Of a DNA stretch of 64,000 nt, positions 26,277 through 35,563 are shown piece after piece. Under the pieces are notes generated by a model. The model was not told the origin of the DNA. It did not search any database and saw only the letters and a program-made list of their open reading frames with translations. The stretch is from Collinsella sp. (GTDB lineage: Bacteria > Actinomycetota > Coriobacteriia > Coriobacteriales > Coriobacteriaceae): positions 1 through 64,000 of the forward strand of contig DXML01000001.1 of assembly GCA_019414205.1 (NCBI GenBank). The letters are read 5' to 3'. Numbering within the stretch: the first letter of the stretch is position 1; each line of letters opens with the position of its first letter. Both the position numbers and the translations under genes were made by a program.

Positions 26277-27632
26277 TTACTTTGGCGCCCTGCCGCTACG
26301 GTCGCGCTCGCTTTGCTCCACACGCCATTCTTCCCAACCGCGGCCGGCAGGCTGCCAAAAGGCACCACGCTCCAGGCCTTCGGGCAAATAGCGCTGGTCG
26401 ACCCAACCTTCGGGATAATCGTGTGGGTACTTGTATACACCGTACTCGTCGCTGCCGGGACGGTGACGATCGCGAAGATAACTGGGCACCTCGCGCAATC
26501 CGCTACTATGGATATCGGCCAGCGCCGCATCGATCGAAGCCTCGCACGCGTTGGATTTAGGCGCCAAGCACACATAGAGTGCAGCCTGAGCCAGGTTAAT
26601 TCGGCACTCGGGATAGCCAATGACCTCGGCAGACTTAAACGCGGCTTGCGCCACCAAAAGTGCCTGCGGATCGGCATTGCCAACATCCTCAGAAGCCTGA
26701 ATCATAATGCGGCGGGCGATAAACTTAGGATCCTCCCCCGCGTCGATCATGCGCGCGAGCCAATAGATCGTGGCATCGGGGTCGCTGCCGCGCATGGACT
26801 TGATGAACGCACTGATAATGTCATAGTGCATGTCACCGTTTTTGTCATACGAAAAACCGCGGCGCGGGTTGGCAATCTTCACGTCATCGACGGTGATGGG
26901 ATAACGCTCCCCCGCCGCCGGCGCTGGCGTCCCTTCGGTATCGGGACGCGTGACGGCAATCTCGCTCGCCAGCTCGAGCGTCGTCAGGGCAGAGCGCGCA
27001 TCACCCGCGGCCAGCGTGCAGATGGTCTTGACCGTATCATCATCGGCAGAAAACTTTCCGTTCAAGCCCTGTGGTGCCTCGAGCGCACGCTCAATAAGCG
27101 TGGCGATATCCTCATCCTTCAGATGTTCAAGCTCCACCACGCGTCCGCGCGACAACAGTGCCGAATTGACCTCGAAGTACGGGTTCTCGGTCGTGGCGCC
27201 GATCATAATGACGGTACGGTTCTCAACCGCATGCAGCAACGCATCCTGTTGCGACTTCGAAAAGCGATGAATCTCGTCGATGAATAGAATGGTGCGACGG
27301 TCGTAGGTATTCAGGCGCGTCTTGGCCTCGTCAATCACGCGGCGCAAGTCCTTCACGGTGCCCGTCACGGCGCTGACCTCGACAAACTCGCTCTTGGTAT
27401 GGTTGGCGATAATGTGGGCCAGCGTCGTCTTGCCCGTACCGGCCGGCCCGTACAGAATCACGCTCGACAGCACGTCGTGCTCGATCGCGGCACGCAACCA
27501 TGAGCCCTTACCGACGGCCTTTTGCTGGCCCACATACTCATCGAGCGAATTGGGGCGCATGCGAACCGCAAGCGGCGCATTCTGAAAGGAACGCTCGCGC
27601 GTCGAAACAGAAAAAAGGTCGTCCATAGCCAT
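26277..27632 (-). CDS. rarA: RarA/MgsA AAA+ ATPase of replication-fork maintenance
   Basis: About 451 residues. The clamp-loader-like AAA+ core starts with LAVRMRPNSLDEYVGQ, then Walker A YGPAGTGKTTLA, Walker B ILFIDEIHRF, sensor 1 IGATTENPYFE and the arginine-finger region ALLSRGRV. A C-terminal tetramerisation domain contains SAFIKSMRGSDPDATIYWLARM. It acts on single-stranded DNA at stalled forks. Starts at 27644, 27632 and 27626 are all possible; none has a strong ribosome site. It shares a strand with dgt upstream, 54 bases away. Confidence 0.92.
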   Translation of the reverse strand: MAMDDLFSVSTRERSFQNAPLAVRMRPNSLDEYVGQQKAVGKGSWLRAAIEHDVLSSVILYGPAGTGKTTLAHIIANHTKSEFVEVSAVTGTVKDLRRVIDEAKTRLNTYDRRTILFIDEIHRFSKSQQDALLHAVENRTVIMIGATTENPYFEVNSALLSRGRVVELEHLKDEDIATLIERALEAPQGLNGKFSADDDTVKTICTLAAGDARSALTTLELASEIAVTRPDTEGTPAPAAGERYPITVDDVKIANPRRGFSYDKNGDMHYDIISAFIKSMRGSDPDATIYWLARMIDAGEDPKFIARRIMIQASEDVGNADPQALLVAQAAFKSAEVIGYPECRINLAQAALYVCLAPKSNACEASIDAALADIHSSGLREVPSYLRDRHRPGSDEYGVYKYPHDYPEGWVDQRYLPEGLERGAFWQPAGRGWEEWRVEQSERDRSGRAPK

Positions 27633-27686
27633 CCCGTGCATCATTCAAAAACGTTTTCCACTAACAGTATACCGAATTTATACGAA

Positions 27687-28934
27687 CTACCGTTCGTTAA
27701 TATAGGTACGGTGCGGAAACTTTAGACCCGGGAACAGCTTGCTCGTCAGCTCGCAGAAATAACCGTCCGTCATGCTAGCGATATAATCCACCACGGCTTG
27801 GTCCTTGTCGTCCTGCCAGGCATAGGCGCGATCGTAGTAGGAAAGCTGCTGCTCAATGCGCGAAATATGGTGCTTAAAGATGTAAGAGGACTCGTCGCCA
27901 CTTTTTAGATCCCACAGGCAACGGTCGTAGAGCTTTACGAACGCCTCGCGCAGCTCCGCCTCGGAATCGCCTTCGATACCGCCCTTGCTATAGATCTTCT
28001 CGTAGTTCTCGTGCTTGGCTCGGCGAATTTCCTCAAACAGGTCCTCGCTCATCTCGATACGCGGCTTACCATAGCTGTGCTCAACGATATCGATGGAGGC
28101 ATGCGTTAGGATCCAACTGTTGTAGGCGCCGCCCCGGCCATCATCAAAAGCGTCGGGCGAAAGCAGGCCCGCCGCGATCGCATCCTGACGGTCACGACCG
28201 ACGTAGGCAAGAATATCCGAGATGCGAACGACGCAGCCCTCGAGCGTCATGGGACGCAGGTGCCCAATGGCGCCATAGCCCGTGGCGATGCAGTCCTCGA
28301 CCGCCTGATCGAACTGGTCAAAGGAGCCCATATCCGACAATTCAAACACGCGCTGCTCGTACTCGCCGTTATGGCATAGCACGCCGTCGAGCGTCTGGAG
28401 TGACACGTTGCGGCCGTACAGCGCGTCGAGCACGCGGACCGACTGCACGTTATGGAAAAAATAACGCCCCGTACGCTCATGATAGATATCGTTGAGGAAG
28501 CGCTCGCCGGCATGGCCGAAAGGCGTGTGTCCCAAGTCGTGGCCCAGGCCAATCGCCTCGATCAGATCGCAATTGAGCCCCAGGGCGCGACCGATATCGC
28601 GCGCAATGCGGGAGACAAGCTGCACGTGCAAACCGCGGCGTGACAGATCGTCATTGCTACGGAAGCTAAAGACCTGCGTTTTGCCTGCATAACGGGTGTA
28701 CGCCGGAAGATGAAGTATCTTTTCGGTATCGCGCATAAACGCCGGACGCATAAGCGTGCCTTTGTCGGAGGCGCGATCAATACGACGAATGACCTGATCG
28801 TCGTTGCAACGATACGGGTTAACATAGCCCGAAGCACGATCGGTGGCAATGCGCTCGAAAAGTTCGGGCGACAACGCCGAGGGAATACGGTCCATGCGCG
28901 CCTTAATGACGGCCGTTTCTTGATTAGTTGCCAT
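27687..28934 (-). CDS. dgt: deoxyguanosinetriphosphate triphosphohydrolase-like HD protein
   Basis: A 415-residue HD-domain enzyme that hydrolyses dNTPs to nucleoside and triphosphate. Family motifs are RRIDRASDKGTLMRPAFMRDTEKILH, YTRYAGKTQVFSF, HVQLVSRIARDIGRALGLN, the HD motif AIGLGHDLGHTPFGHAGE and CHNGEYE, as in the type 2 subfamily. Start at 28934 follows AAGGAGCATGCC; the longer frame to 28985 is not supported. It sits just downstream of the prepilin-peptidase-like gene. Confidence 0.9.
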   Translation of the reverse strand: MATNQETAVIKARMDRIPSALSPELFERIATDRASGYVNPYRCNDDQVIRRIDRASDKGTLMRPAFMRDTEKILHLPAYTRYAGKTQVFSFRSNDDLSRRGLHVQLVSRIARDIGRALGLNCDLIEAIGLGHDLGHTPFGHAGERFLNDIYHERTGRYFFHNVQSVRVLDALYGRNVSLQTLDGVLCHNGEYEQRVFELSDMGSFDQFDQAVEDCIATGYGAIGHLRPMTLEGCVVRISDILAYVGRDRQDAIAAGLLSPDAFDDGRGGAYNSWILTHASIDIVEHSYGKPRIEMSEDLFEEIRRAKHENYEKIYSKGGIEGDSEAELREAFVKLYDRCLWDLKSGDESSYIFKHHISRIEQQLSYYDRAYAWQDDKDQAVVDYIASMTDGYFCELTSKLFPGLKFPHRTYINER

Positions 28935-28965
28935 GGCATGCTCCTTAAGAAGGATGCGCAATCGG

Positions 28966-29388
28966 TTACAAAGTGCAGCCCACAACCTCGATTATGGCAA
29001 AAATCGGCACCAAAAACGGGAGCAATGGCAGGGAGCGCGATTTTGTGATGAGGCAGGAGAGGGCCAGGACCAGGAGCGCGACGGCAAATGCCACGATGCC
29101 ACCCATAGGGTCGAGCGTGCAAAGCGCGAAAAGTGCCTTAGCATCTCCCATGCCGATGCCCGGGGTTTGGCGAAGACGACGCCAGAGGGACTCAGTCAGC
29201 ACGAGAGCAAGATACACGATGACAGCAAGACCTGCGTGGTCAAGCGCTGTGTTCAAACCGAGATCGAACCAAACACCCGCTAACGCCGCCACCGCACACG
29301 CGCCGGCAAGCGAATTCGGGAACCGCCGATCACGAGCATCGATAACGGCGCCAGCAATAGCAAACAACCAAAACGGGATATAGACCAT
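28966..29388 (-). CDS. A24-type prepilin peptidase-like protein
   Basis: A 140-residue, mostly hydrophobic protein with about four membrane segments. The two catalytic Asp contexts of A24 aspartic peptidases are visible: VIDARDRRFPNSLAG and GIGMGDAKALFAL (the GxGD motif). It lacks the N-terminal methyltransferase domain of classical prepilin peptidases, resembling short archaeal/Gram-positive forms such as TadV/CpaA. AAGGAGG precedes the ATG at 29388. No pilin or secretion ATPase gene is in the window, so its substrate is unknown. Confidence 0.82.
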   Translation of the reverse strand: MVYIPFWLFAIAGAVIDARDRRFPNSLAGACAVAALAGVWFDLGLNTALDHAGLAVIVYLALVLTESLWRRLRQTPGIGMGDAKALFALCTLDPMGGIVAFAVALLVLALSCLITKSRSLPLLPFLVPIFAIIEVVGCTL

Positions 29389-29420
29389 CGAACGCCTCCT
29401 TGAGTTACATCGCAAAAACA

Positions 29421-29461
29421 AAAACCACCACAAAGGTGCCTGTCCCCTTTGTGGTGGTTTT
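29421..29461. terminator. bidirectional terminator of a repeated family
   Basis: AAAACCACCACAAAGG (29421-29436) pairs perfectly with CCTTTGTGGTGGTTTT (29446-29461). A- and T-tracts flank both sides. A diverged copy in opposite orientation lies at 37063-37103. Here it ends the glycosyltransferase gene's upstream neighbour region. Confidence 0.85.
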
Positions 29462-29469
29462 AGTGGTGA

Positions 29470-30765
29470 TTATTTGGCGCCTTGCATGACCTCGTCAAGG
29501 GTGACGTTGACGGCGTGCTGCGTCGGCACCCAGTCGACCTTCAGGAACAGCGCAGCCACCGTGATGGGGATATAGCTGAACATAAAGATCGGGAAGGTAA
29601 ACAGGTTAGTCACCAGGCGCCACTTTTGCGCGCAGTGAATATGCTTGTACTCAAAGATAGTCGTGAGCAGCGCCAGGATGAAGAAAGTCTGGTACATCAT
29701 CACGAACGTCATGATAAGCGAGGCGGCACAAGCCTGCATCTCGACCTCGGTAGCCAAGAAACCATGCGAAAGGCCACCCACGATCAGGAACGTCGCATTG
29801 GCGAGCATGGAGATCAGGGACAGCAGCATGCCCGGAGCGATGGTCATAAACATGTCATATGCGGCAAAGCGATGATAGCGGAACGTCGACTTGACCAGAT
29901 GCTTGCCGTAGGTAAAAAAGACCTGGTAGAAGCCCTTGGTCCAGCGCATGCGCTGTTTCCAGGACGCCTTAAACGTCACCGGCTGCTCGTCAAAGAACTC
30001 CGCCGGCGCATAACCGATGCGGATGCCGTGAATGGCGCAGAACGTGGTGAACTGGATGTCCTCGGTCAGTGTATGGAACTGCCAGCCGTGCATGCCCTCG
30101 ATAACACTGGCGGAGATAAGGTAGCCCGAGCCCGAGACGGCGCAGGACGTCTTACAGATATTACGCGCGTTGTTGAGGAAGCGGGCCTCACGCAAATACC
30201 AGGTGGCGTTGGCAGAGGAAATCCACGAACTGCCGAAGTTCTTGGAGTTACGATAGCTCGTGACCACATGAAAGCCCTGGTCAAAGGCATCATTCATCTT
30301 GGAGACGTAATCGCGGGAGATAACATTGTCGGCATCGAAGATAAAGTAGCCCTCAAACGTGTCGGGATACTCGTTGAGAATGCGATCGAAACCAAAGTCC
30401 ATGACCCAGCTCTTGCCCTTGCGGGCCAGGTCATTGCGCTCGTAAACAATGGCACCGGCCTCGCGCGCGAGCTGCGCCGTGTTGTCGGTGCAAGCATCGG
30501 CGACCACGAAGACCTCGATGAGCTCGGACGGATAGTCCTGATCCTTGATAGAGCGTACGAGATTGGCGATCACGGCCTCCTCGTTATGCGCCGCAATGAA
30601 GAAGGCATAGCGGTGGAGTTTTTTGGCCTTGGGAGGCGCGACCTCGCCACGAAGAGCGCCAATGACAAAGAAGACCACCTGGTACAGAAAGCAGACCGTG
30701 AGCAGCGTAACCACAATCTGGTTGAAGATCACGATGGGTGTGTTGGTTTGTAAAAAGGCGAGCAT
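29470..30765 (-). CDS. family 2 processive-type glycosyltransferase
   Basis: A 431-residue membrane glycosyltransferase of the BcsA/IcaA/HAS type. One helix lies at about 10-35. The GT-A domain contains FFIAAHNEEAVIANL, VVADACTDNT, the DxD-type FIFDADN, LTEDIQFT and the product-binding KQRMRWTKGF (QxxRW). Four or so C-terminal membrane helices lie between about 290 and 420. It could polymerise N-acetylglucosamine or glucose into a surface polysaccharide, or add a single sugar to a lipid. No deacetylase, c-di-GMP enzyme or export gene accompanies it, so the product is undetermined. Confidence 0.85.
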   Translation of the reverse strand: MLAFLQTNTPIVIFNQIVVTLLTVCFLYQVVFFVIGALRGEVAPPKAKKLHRYAFFIAAHNEEAVIANLVRSIKDQDYPSELIEVFVVADACTDNTAQLAREAGAIVYERNDLARKGKSWVMDFGFDRILNEYPDTFEGYFIFDADNVISRDYVSKMNDAFDQGFHVVTSYRNSKNFGSSWISSANATWYLREARFLNNARNICKTSCAVSGSGYLISASVIEGMHGWQFHTLTEDIQFTTFCAIHGIRIGYAPAEFFDEQPVTFKASWKQRMRWTKGFYQVFFTYGKHLVKSTFRYHRFAAYDMFMTIAPGMLLSLISMLANATFLIVGGLSHGFLATEVEMQACAASLIMTFVMMYQTFFILALLTTIFEYKHIHCAQKWRLVTNLFTFPIFMFSYIPITVAALFLKVDWVPTQHAVNVTLDEVMQGAK

Positions 30766-30847
30766 GCAGGCTCCCGAGAACGCGTTACGTAAACAACCGT
30801 ATATCTTACCGTAGGCTAACCGAGTTCAAGAAACCATCTAATACTGG

Positions 30848-31861
30848 TTAGGCTTCGAGCAGACCGAGCTGCGGAACGATTTCGTCGCCGGCGGCAGTGC
30901 GGCCGAGCGAGCGCGGGGCTAGGTCATCCAGAACGGCGGCGAGATCCCACGGCAGCTCATCGCGGCACTCAATGTGCTCCCCCGTCACGGGATGATCGAA
31001 CGCCACACGCCAGGAATGGAGGAATTGCCTGGTCAAACCCTGGTCGGCACGCGCATCGCACTTACCGTAGAGCGGATCGCCCACGCAGGCGTGGTTGATA
31101 TGGCGCATGTGCACGCGAATCTGATGCGTGCGACCCGTAAACAGGTGGCACTCGACGAGCGTATAGCCATCGTCAAAACGCGTGGAATCGAAGCGCTCGA
31201 GGACCCTAAAGGTCGTAATGGCCTGGCGCGCGAAAGGATCGTCCGAAACCGCCATCTTGACACGGTCGCGCGTAGAACGAGCAATGCCGGTGTTAATGGT
31301 GCCCTCGTCCATGGCAATGTGGCCGTGGACGAGCGTAATGTAGCGGCGGTCGAGCGTGCGCGTGCGGATGAGATTCTGGAGCGCGCGCTGGGTGTCGTCG
31401 TCTTTTGCCGCGAGCATAAGGCCCGAGGTGTCACGATCCAGGCGATGCACGATGCCGGGGCGGTCCTCGCCCTGCACGGTGCCCAGATGGTCAATGCCAC
31501 AGTGATAGACCAAGGCGTTCGCAAGGGTGCCGCTCTCGTGGCCATGGGCGGGATGGCACACCAGACCGCGCTGCTTGGAGAGCACGATGAGGTAGTCGTC
31601 CTCGTAGCGGATATCGAGGGGAATGGCCTCGGGAATCACATCGGTGGGATCGTGCGGCTCGGGCAAATCGACCGAAATACGGTCGCCGGAGCGCACGACA
31701 TACTTTTTTGACAGGCATGTCTCGCCGTTGACGGCAACGGCACCGCCCTCGATCAGATGCGCGCAGGCAGAGCGCGTAGGGCAGCCGTCATTAGCGCCCA
31801 GATAGGCGTCAAGACGCTGACCAGCGGCATCGTCGGCAACAAGGATATGGATGTCGGCCAT
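30848..31861 (-). CDS. rluD: RluA/RluD-family 23S rRNA pseudouridine synthase
   Basis: A 337-residue enzyme. The N-terminal S4 domain (GQRLDAYLGANDG) is followed by the catalytic domain with VHRLDRDTSGLMLAAK, whose Asp forms the covalent intermediate, and then LFTGRTHQIRVHMRHIN, DPLYGK and LHSWRVAFDHP. Its start codon overlaps the lspA stop as TAATG, so the two are translationally coupled, a common gene pair. RluD is the best guess; other RluA-type targets cannot be excluded. Confidence 0.92.
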   Translation of the reverse strand: MADIHILVADDAAGQRLDAYLGANDGCPTRSACAHLIEGGAVAVNGETCLSKKYVVRSGDRISVDLPEPHDPTDVIPEAIPLDIRYEDDYLIVLSKQRGLVCHPAHGHESGTLANALVYHCGIDHLGTVQGEDRPGIVHRLDRDTSGLMLAAKDDDTQRALQNLIRTRTLDRRYITLVHGHIAMDEGTINTGIARSTRDRVKMAVSDDPFARQAITTFRVLERFDSTRFDDGYTLVECHLFTGRTHQIRVHMRHINHACVGDPLYGKCDARADQGLTRQFLHSWRVAFDHPVTGEHIECRDELPWDLAAVLDDLAPRSLGRTAAGDEIVPQLGLLEA

Positions 31862-32442
31862 TAGCGCTCGCTCCTTTCGCGAATCTTGCGGGCACGCTCC
31901 CCACGCTGCTGGGCCTTGCGCTTAGCGCGGGCCTCGTCACGGGCGTTGAGCTCGGCGGTCGCGTCGACCTCACGGGCCGCAGGACTCAAGAACATGTAGC
32001 CGATGAGGGCAAGCACCACACCGACCGTAATGCCGACATCGGCCACATTGAAGACGGGGAAGTCGATGAAGGTGGTGGCAATAAAATCGGTCACAAAGCC
32101 AAAAGCCAGACGGTCGATCGCATTGCCAATGGCGCCGCCCACGACCATAGCCATGCCCACAACCTCAAAGCGAGCAAGCTGGGGCGCGCGAAGCAAGTAC
32201 ACCGCGATCGCAACGATAACGACAAACGCCAGCACGGCAAACGCGAGGCCATGTCCCTCGCCCATGCTAAAGGCAGCACCGATGTTACGCACAAAAAGGA
32301 AGTCGATCACACCGGGGATAACAGTCACATGCAGAGCATCGCCAACGGCACGAACCGCAAGCTTGGTCAGCTGGTCAACAAGCAGCACGGCCAACGCCAC
32401 CCCACCAGCAACGCCCAGGCGCCAACGCAAAGGCGGCGTCAT
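31861..32442 (-). CDS. lspA: lipoprotein signal peptidase (signal peptidase II)
   Basis: A 193-residue membrane aspartic protease that cleaves prolipoprotein signal peptides. It has four membrane helices, VDQLTKLAV, NIGAAFSM, and the catalytic Asp residues in GNAIDRLAFGFVTDF and FNVADVGITVG. The C-terminal 45 residues form a highly charged cytoplasmic tail rich in Arg, Lys and Glu, longer than usual. A TTG start at 32460 with GGGGA upstream is an alternative to the ATG at 32442. Confidence 0.94.
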   Translation of the reverse strand: MTPPLRWRLGVAGGVALAVLLVDQLTKLAVRAVGDALHVTVIPGVIDFLFVRNIGAAFSMGEGHGLAFAVLAFVVIVAIAVYLLRAPQLARFEVVGMAMVVGGAIGNAIDRLAFGFVTDFIATTFIDFPVFNVADVGITVGVVLALIGYMFLSPAAREVDATAELNARDEARAKRKAQQRGERARKIRERSER

Positions 32443-32577
32443 ATCCGCACCACGACCCAAAGAAATCCCCTACCCTCAAAGCTCAAATAACGTTAAGTGC
32501 AATTAACCATCTTATATTGCCACACGCAGAACGCACGACATATCCACCAACGCAAGCGAAATAACCAGCTAAAAACG

Positions 32578-32610
32578 AAAGCGGCATTCCGAAAAACGGA
32601 ATGCCGCTTT
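32578..32610. terminator. bidirectional terminator after ileS
   Basis: AAAGCGGCATTCCG and CGGAATGCCGCTTT form a perfect 14-bp stem with an AAAAA loop, followed by T-rich or A-rich bases on each side. It lies between the ileS stop (32681) and lspA on the same strand. Confidence 0.85.
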
Positions 32611-32680
32611 TATTCAGCGGAGCAAATGGGCCGAAGGCGCCCAAATTCTCCCTATAACTAAAATGCCGAGTTACCGTGCC

Positions 32681-35482
32681 TTAAAGGGCATTCGCGCACC
32701 TCTTACAGATATGAGCGTGGCCGTTGTACTCGCCGACGGTGGTGCGGTAGTTCCAGCAACGGTCGCAGCACTCGCCCTCGGCAGCCTCGATGGCAACGGA
32801 GAGCTCCTCGCCCTGGGTCAGTTCAACAGCGGAGACGATGTAGAACTCGGCCAGGTCGACGGCCTTGTCGCCGGTCAGCAGCGCGTACATCTCGGCGGGA
32901 ACGACCGCCTTGACGCGGACCTGCTGGCTCTTGGTGAAGGTGCCGGCGGAGCGGGCGTCCTCAAGGGCCTTGGTCACGGCGCTACGGAGCTCGAGTGAAC
33001 CCTCGAGCACGCCCTCAAACTCATTGGCCTCGTCGATCGTGATGGGCGACTTGTACCAATCGAGCAGCGCGGCGTACTTCTGATGATCGACGCAGCCGGC
33101 GGGCGCATAGGCCATGGCCTCGTCGACCGTGTAGGACAGGATCGGCTGCAGGTCGCGCATGAGCATCGAGAAGAGCTCGGCCAGCACGGTTTGGGCGCTG
33201 CGACGCTCGAGCGAGCCGGGCTTCTCGCAGTACAGACGGTCCTTCAGGGCGTCGAGGTACACGTTGGAAAGCTCGGTCACCACGAAGTCGTAGAGTGCAC
33301 GGTAGGCACGCGGGAACTCGTAGCTGGCGTAGGCGTCGTCAACCTCGGCCTGGACCTGGGTCAGGCGGGCAACCATGAGCTTGTCGAGCGGCAGCAGGTC
33401 GGCAAAGGCGACGCCGTCGGTCTCGGGCTCAAACTGACCCTCGAGCTCGGAGAGCAGGAAGCGCAGCGTGTTGCGGAAACGACGGTAGGCATCGGACGTA
33501 CGGGCGAGAATCTCGTGGTCGATGGACACGTCGGAGCTGGTATCGACGGATGCAACCCAAAGGCGGATGATGTCGGCGCCCATCTCGTCGCAGACCTTGT
33601 TGGGGTCGATGACGTTGCCGAGCGACTTGGACATCTTGCGGCCCTGTCCGTCGAGCGTGAAGCCCTGCGAGACGACCGCCTTGTACGGAGCATGGCCGTT
33701 GGCGCCCACCGAGGTGAGCAGCGAGCTCTGGAACCAACCGCGGTGCTGGTCGGAGCCCTCGAGGTACACATCCGCCGGATACTCCAGCTCGGGACGGTAC
33801 TCGCAGACGGCCTTCCAGGAGACGCCGGAATCCCACCACACGTCGAGGATGTCCTTATCGGCCTTGAGGTGATGGCCACCGCACTTGGGGCAGACGCAGG
33901 CCTCGCCAAGATAGCTCTTGGGAGCGTCGGTGAACCAGGCGTCGGAGCCCTTCTCGTGGAAGAGCTTGATGACGGCGTCGAGCGTGGCGTCGTTCATGAC
34001 CTTCTCGCCGCAGTCGGCGCAGGTGTAGCTGGGGATAGGCACGCCCCAGTTGCGCTGGCGGCTGATGCACCAGTCGGGACGCTGCTCGACCATGGCACCG
34101 ATGCGGTTGGCCGCGTGGGCCGGATACCACTTGACGTTCTCACGGACCTCCTTGCCGGCCTGCTCGCGCAAACCGGTCTTGTCCATCGAGACAAACCACT
34201 GGTCGGTAGCACGGAAGAGCACCGGGTGCTTGCAGCGCCAGCAGTGCGGATAGCTGTGCGTGATCTTCTTCTCGAGGACCAGGGTGCCGCGCTCGCGCAG
34301 GAACTCGATGATGTGCGGGTTGGCCTCGTCGGTATCCATGCCACTGAAGGGGCCACCGGTACCAAACTCCTCGCCGGTGTAGAACTTGCCGTCGTCATCG
34401 ACCGGCATGCAGATGTCGGTGATGCCCTCCTTGAGGCAGGCAAAGTAGTCATCGACGCCGTGACCGGGCGAGTTGTGGACGATACCGGTACCGTCATCGA
34501 CACCGACGTAATCGGCCAGCAGCGCCACGCCCTCAACGCCGTCAAAGATCGGCTGCTTGTAGTGGATGTGGTGGAAGGTCTCGGCGGGAACCACGTAGGG
34601 CTTGCCGTCGACCATGACCGGGGTGTACTCCCAGCCAAACTCCTCGCAGCACTTGGGAGCCAGGTCCTCGAGCATGACCTCGGCGCGGCCGTCGTGCTCA
34701 ACGGCGACATAGGCGGCGCCGGGCTTGAGGGAAACGGCCTGGTCGGAGGGGATGGTCCACGGGGTAGTCGTCCAGATGATGAAGTCGACCGGGCCGTCGA
34801 AGTTCTCGAGGCCGGCGGGCTTGGAGGTCATCTCAAAACGAACGAAGATGGAAGGGCTCGTCTCGTCGGAGTACTCGATCTCAGCCTCGGCCAGCGCGGT
34901 GTGACAGTGCTTGCACCAATGAACCGGCTTGTGGCCGCGATAGATCATGCCCTTATCGAACATGGCCTTGAAGACCTCGATGTCGGCGGCGTCATGCTGG
35001 TGATAGAGCGTCAGATATGGGTTGTCCCAGTCGCCGAGCACGCCCAGGCGACGGAAGCCGGCCTTCTGCAGCTCGATGTTCTCGACAGCGAACTTGTTGC
35101 AGAGCTCACGGATCTTGGCCGTGGAAGTCTGGTTGAACTTCTCGGTGCCGAGCTTCTCCTCGACCTTGTGCTCAATCGGCTGACCGTGGCAGTCCCAACC
35201 GGGGACATAGGGAACCTCATAGCCCTGCATCATCCAGTAACGGTTGATCATGTCCTTGGAGATCTTGTTCATGGCGTGGCCGATGTGGATCGGGCCGTTG
35301 GCGTACGGAGGGCCGTCGTGCAGCACGAACTTCTTGTGACCCTCGTTCTTCTTCAGAACCTGCTCGTAGACCTTGTTGTCCTGCCAGTCCTTGAGTCGCT
35401 TGGGCTCGGACTTGGAAAGACCGGCACGCATGGGAAAACCGGTCTTGGGCAGATTCATCGTCTGCTTGTACTCGTTTGCCAC
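32681..35482 (-). CDS. ileS: isoleucyl-tRNA synthetase
   Basis: A 933-residue class I synthetase. HIGH motif is in GPPYANGPIHIGHAMN near residue 65. An editing CP1 domain is in the middle (WTTTPWTIPSDQAV, GTGIVHNSPGHGVDDY). KMSKS is in GQGRKMSKSLGNVIDPN. The C-terminal zinc-binding segment is CDRCWNYRTTVGE with HICKRC. Start taken as GTG at 35482, which has AAAGGGG at close spacing; an ATG eight codons later lacks one, and the longer frame runs through the leader RNA. It is controlled by the T-box leader directly upstream. Confidence 0.95.
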   Translation of the reverse strand: MANEYKQTMNLPKTGFPMRAGLSKSEPKRLKDWQDNKVYEQVLKKNEGHKKFVLHDGPPYANGPIHIGHAMNKISKDMINRYWMMQGYEVPYVPGWDCHGQPIEHKVEEKLGTEKFNQTSTAKIRELCNKFAVENIELQKAGFRRLGVLGDWDNPYLTLYHQHDAADIEVFKAMFDKGMIYRGHKPVHWCKHCHTALAEAEIEYSDETSPSIFVRFEMTSKPAGLENFDGPVDFIIWTTTPWTIPSDQAVSLKPGAAYVAVEHDGRAEVMLEDLAPKCCEEFGWEYTPVMVDGKPYVVPAETFHHIHYKQPIFDGVEGVALLADYVGVDDGTGIVHNSPGHGVDDYFACLKEGITDICMPVDDDGKFYTGEEFGTGGPFSGMDTDEANPHIIEFLRERGTLVLEKKITHSYPHCWRCKHPVLFRATDQWFVSMDKTGLREQAGKEVRENVKWYPAHAANRIGAMVEQRPDWCISRQRNWGVPIPSYTCADCGEKVMNDATLDAVIKLFHEKGSDAWFTDAPKSYLGEACVCPKCGGHHLKADKDILDVWWDSGVSWKAVCEYRPELEYPADVYLEGSDQHRGWFQSSLLTSVGANGHAPYKAVVSQGFTLDGQGRKMSKSLGNVIDPNKVCDEMGADIIRLWVASVDTSSDVSIDHEILARTSDAYRRFRNTLRFLLSELEGQFEPETDGVAFADLLPLDKLMVARLTQVQAEVDDAYASYEFPRAYRALYDFVVTELSNVYLDALKDRLYCEKPGSLERRSAQTVLAELFSMLMRDLQPILSYTVDEAMAYAPAGCVDHQKYAALLDWYKSPITIDEANEFEGVLEGSLELRSAVTKALEDARSAGTFTKSQQVRVKAVVPAEMYALLTGDKAVDLAEFYIVSAVELTQGEELSVAIEAAEGECCDRCWNYRTTVGEYNGHAHICKRCANAL

Positions 35483-35524
35483 GGTACCCCTTTCATGTCG
35501 TGGGCGCGCACGCCCTCTGGGCAC

Positions 35525-35563
35525 CAAAAAAGCGCCCGTCCCTACAAGCTGGGACGAAGCGCC
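35525..35563 (-). terminator. regulated terminator of the ileS T-box leader
   Basis: On the minus strand GCGCTTCGTCCC pairs with GGGACGGGCGC around AGCTTGTA and is followed by TTTTTTGG. It is the attenuator controlled by the T-box, about 45 bases before the ileS start. Confidence 0.85.
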
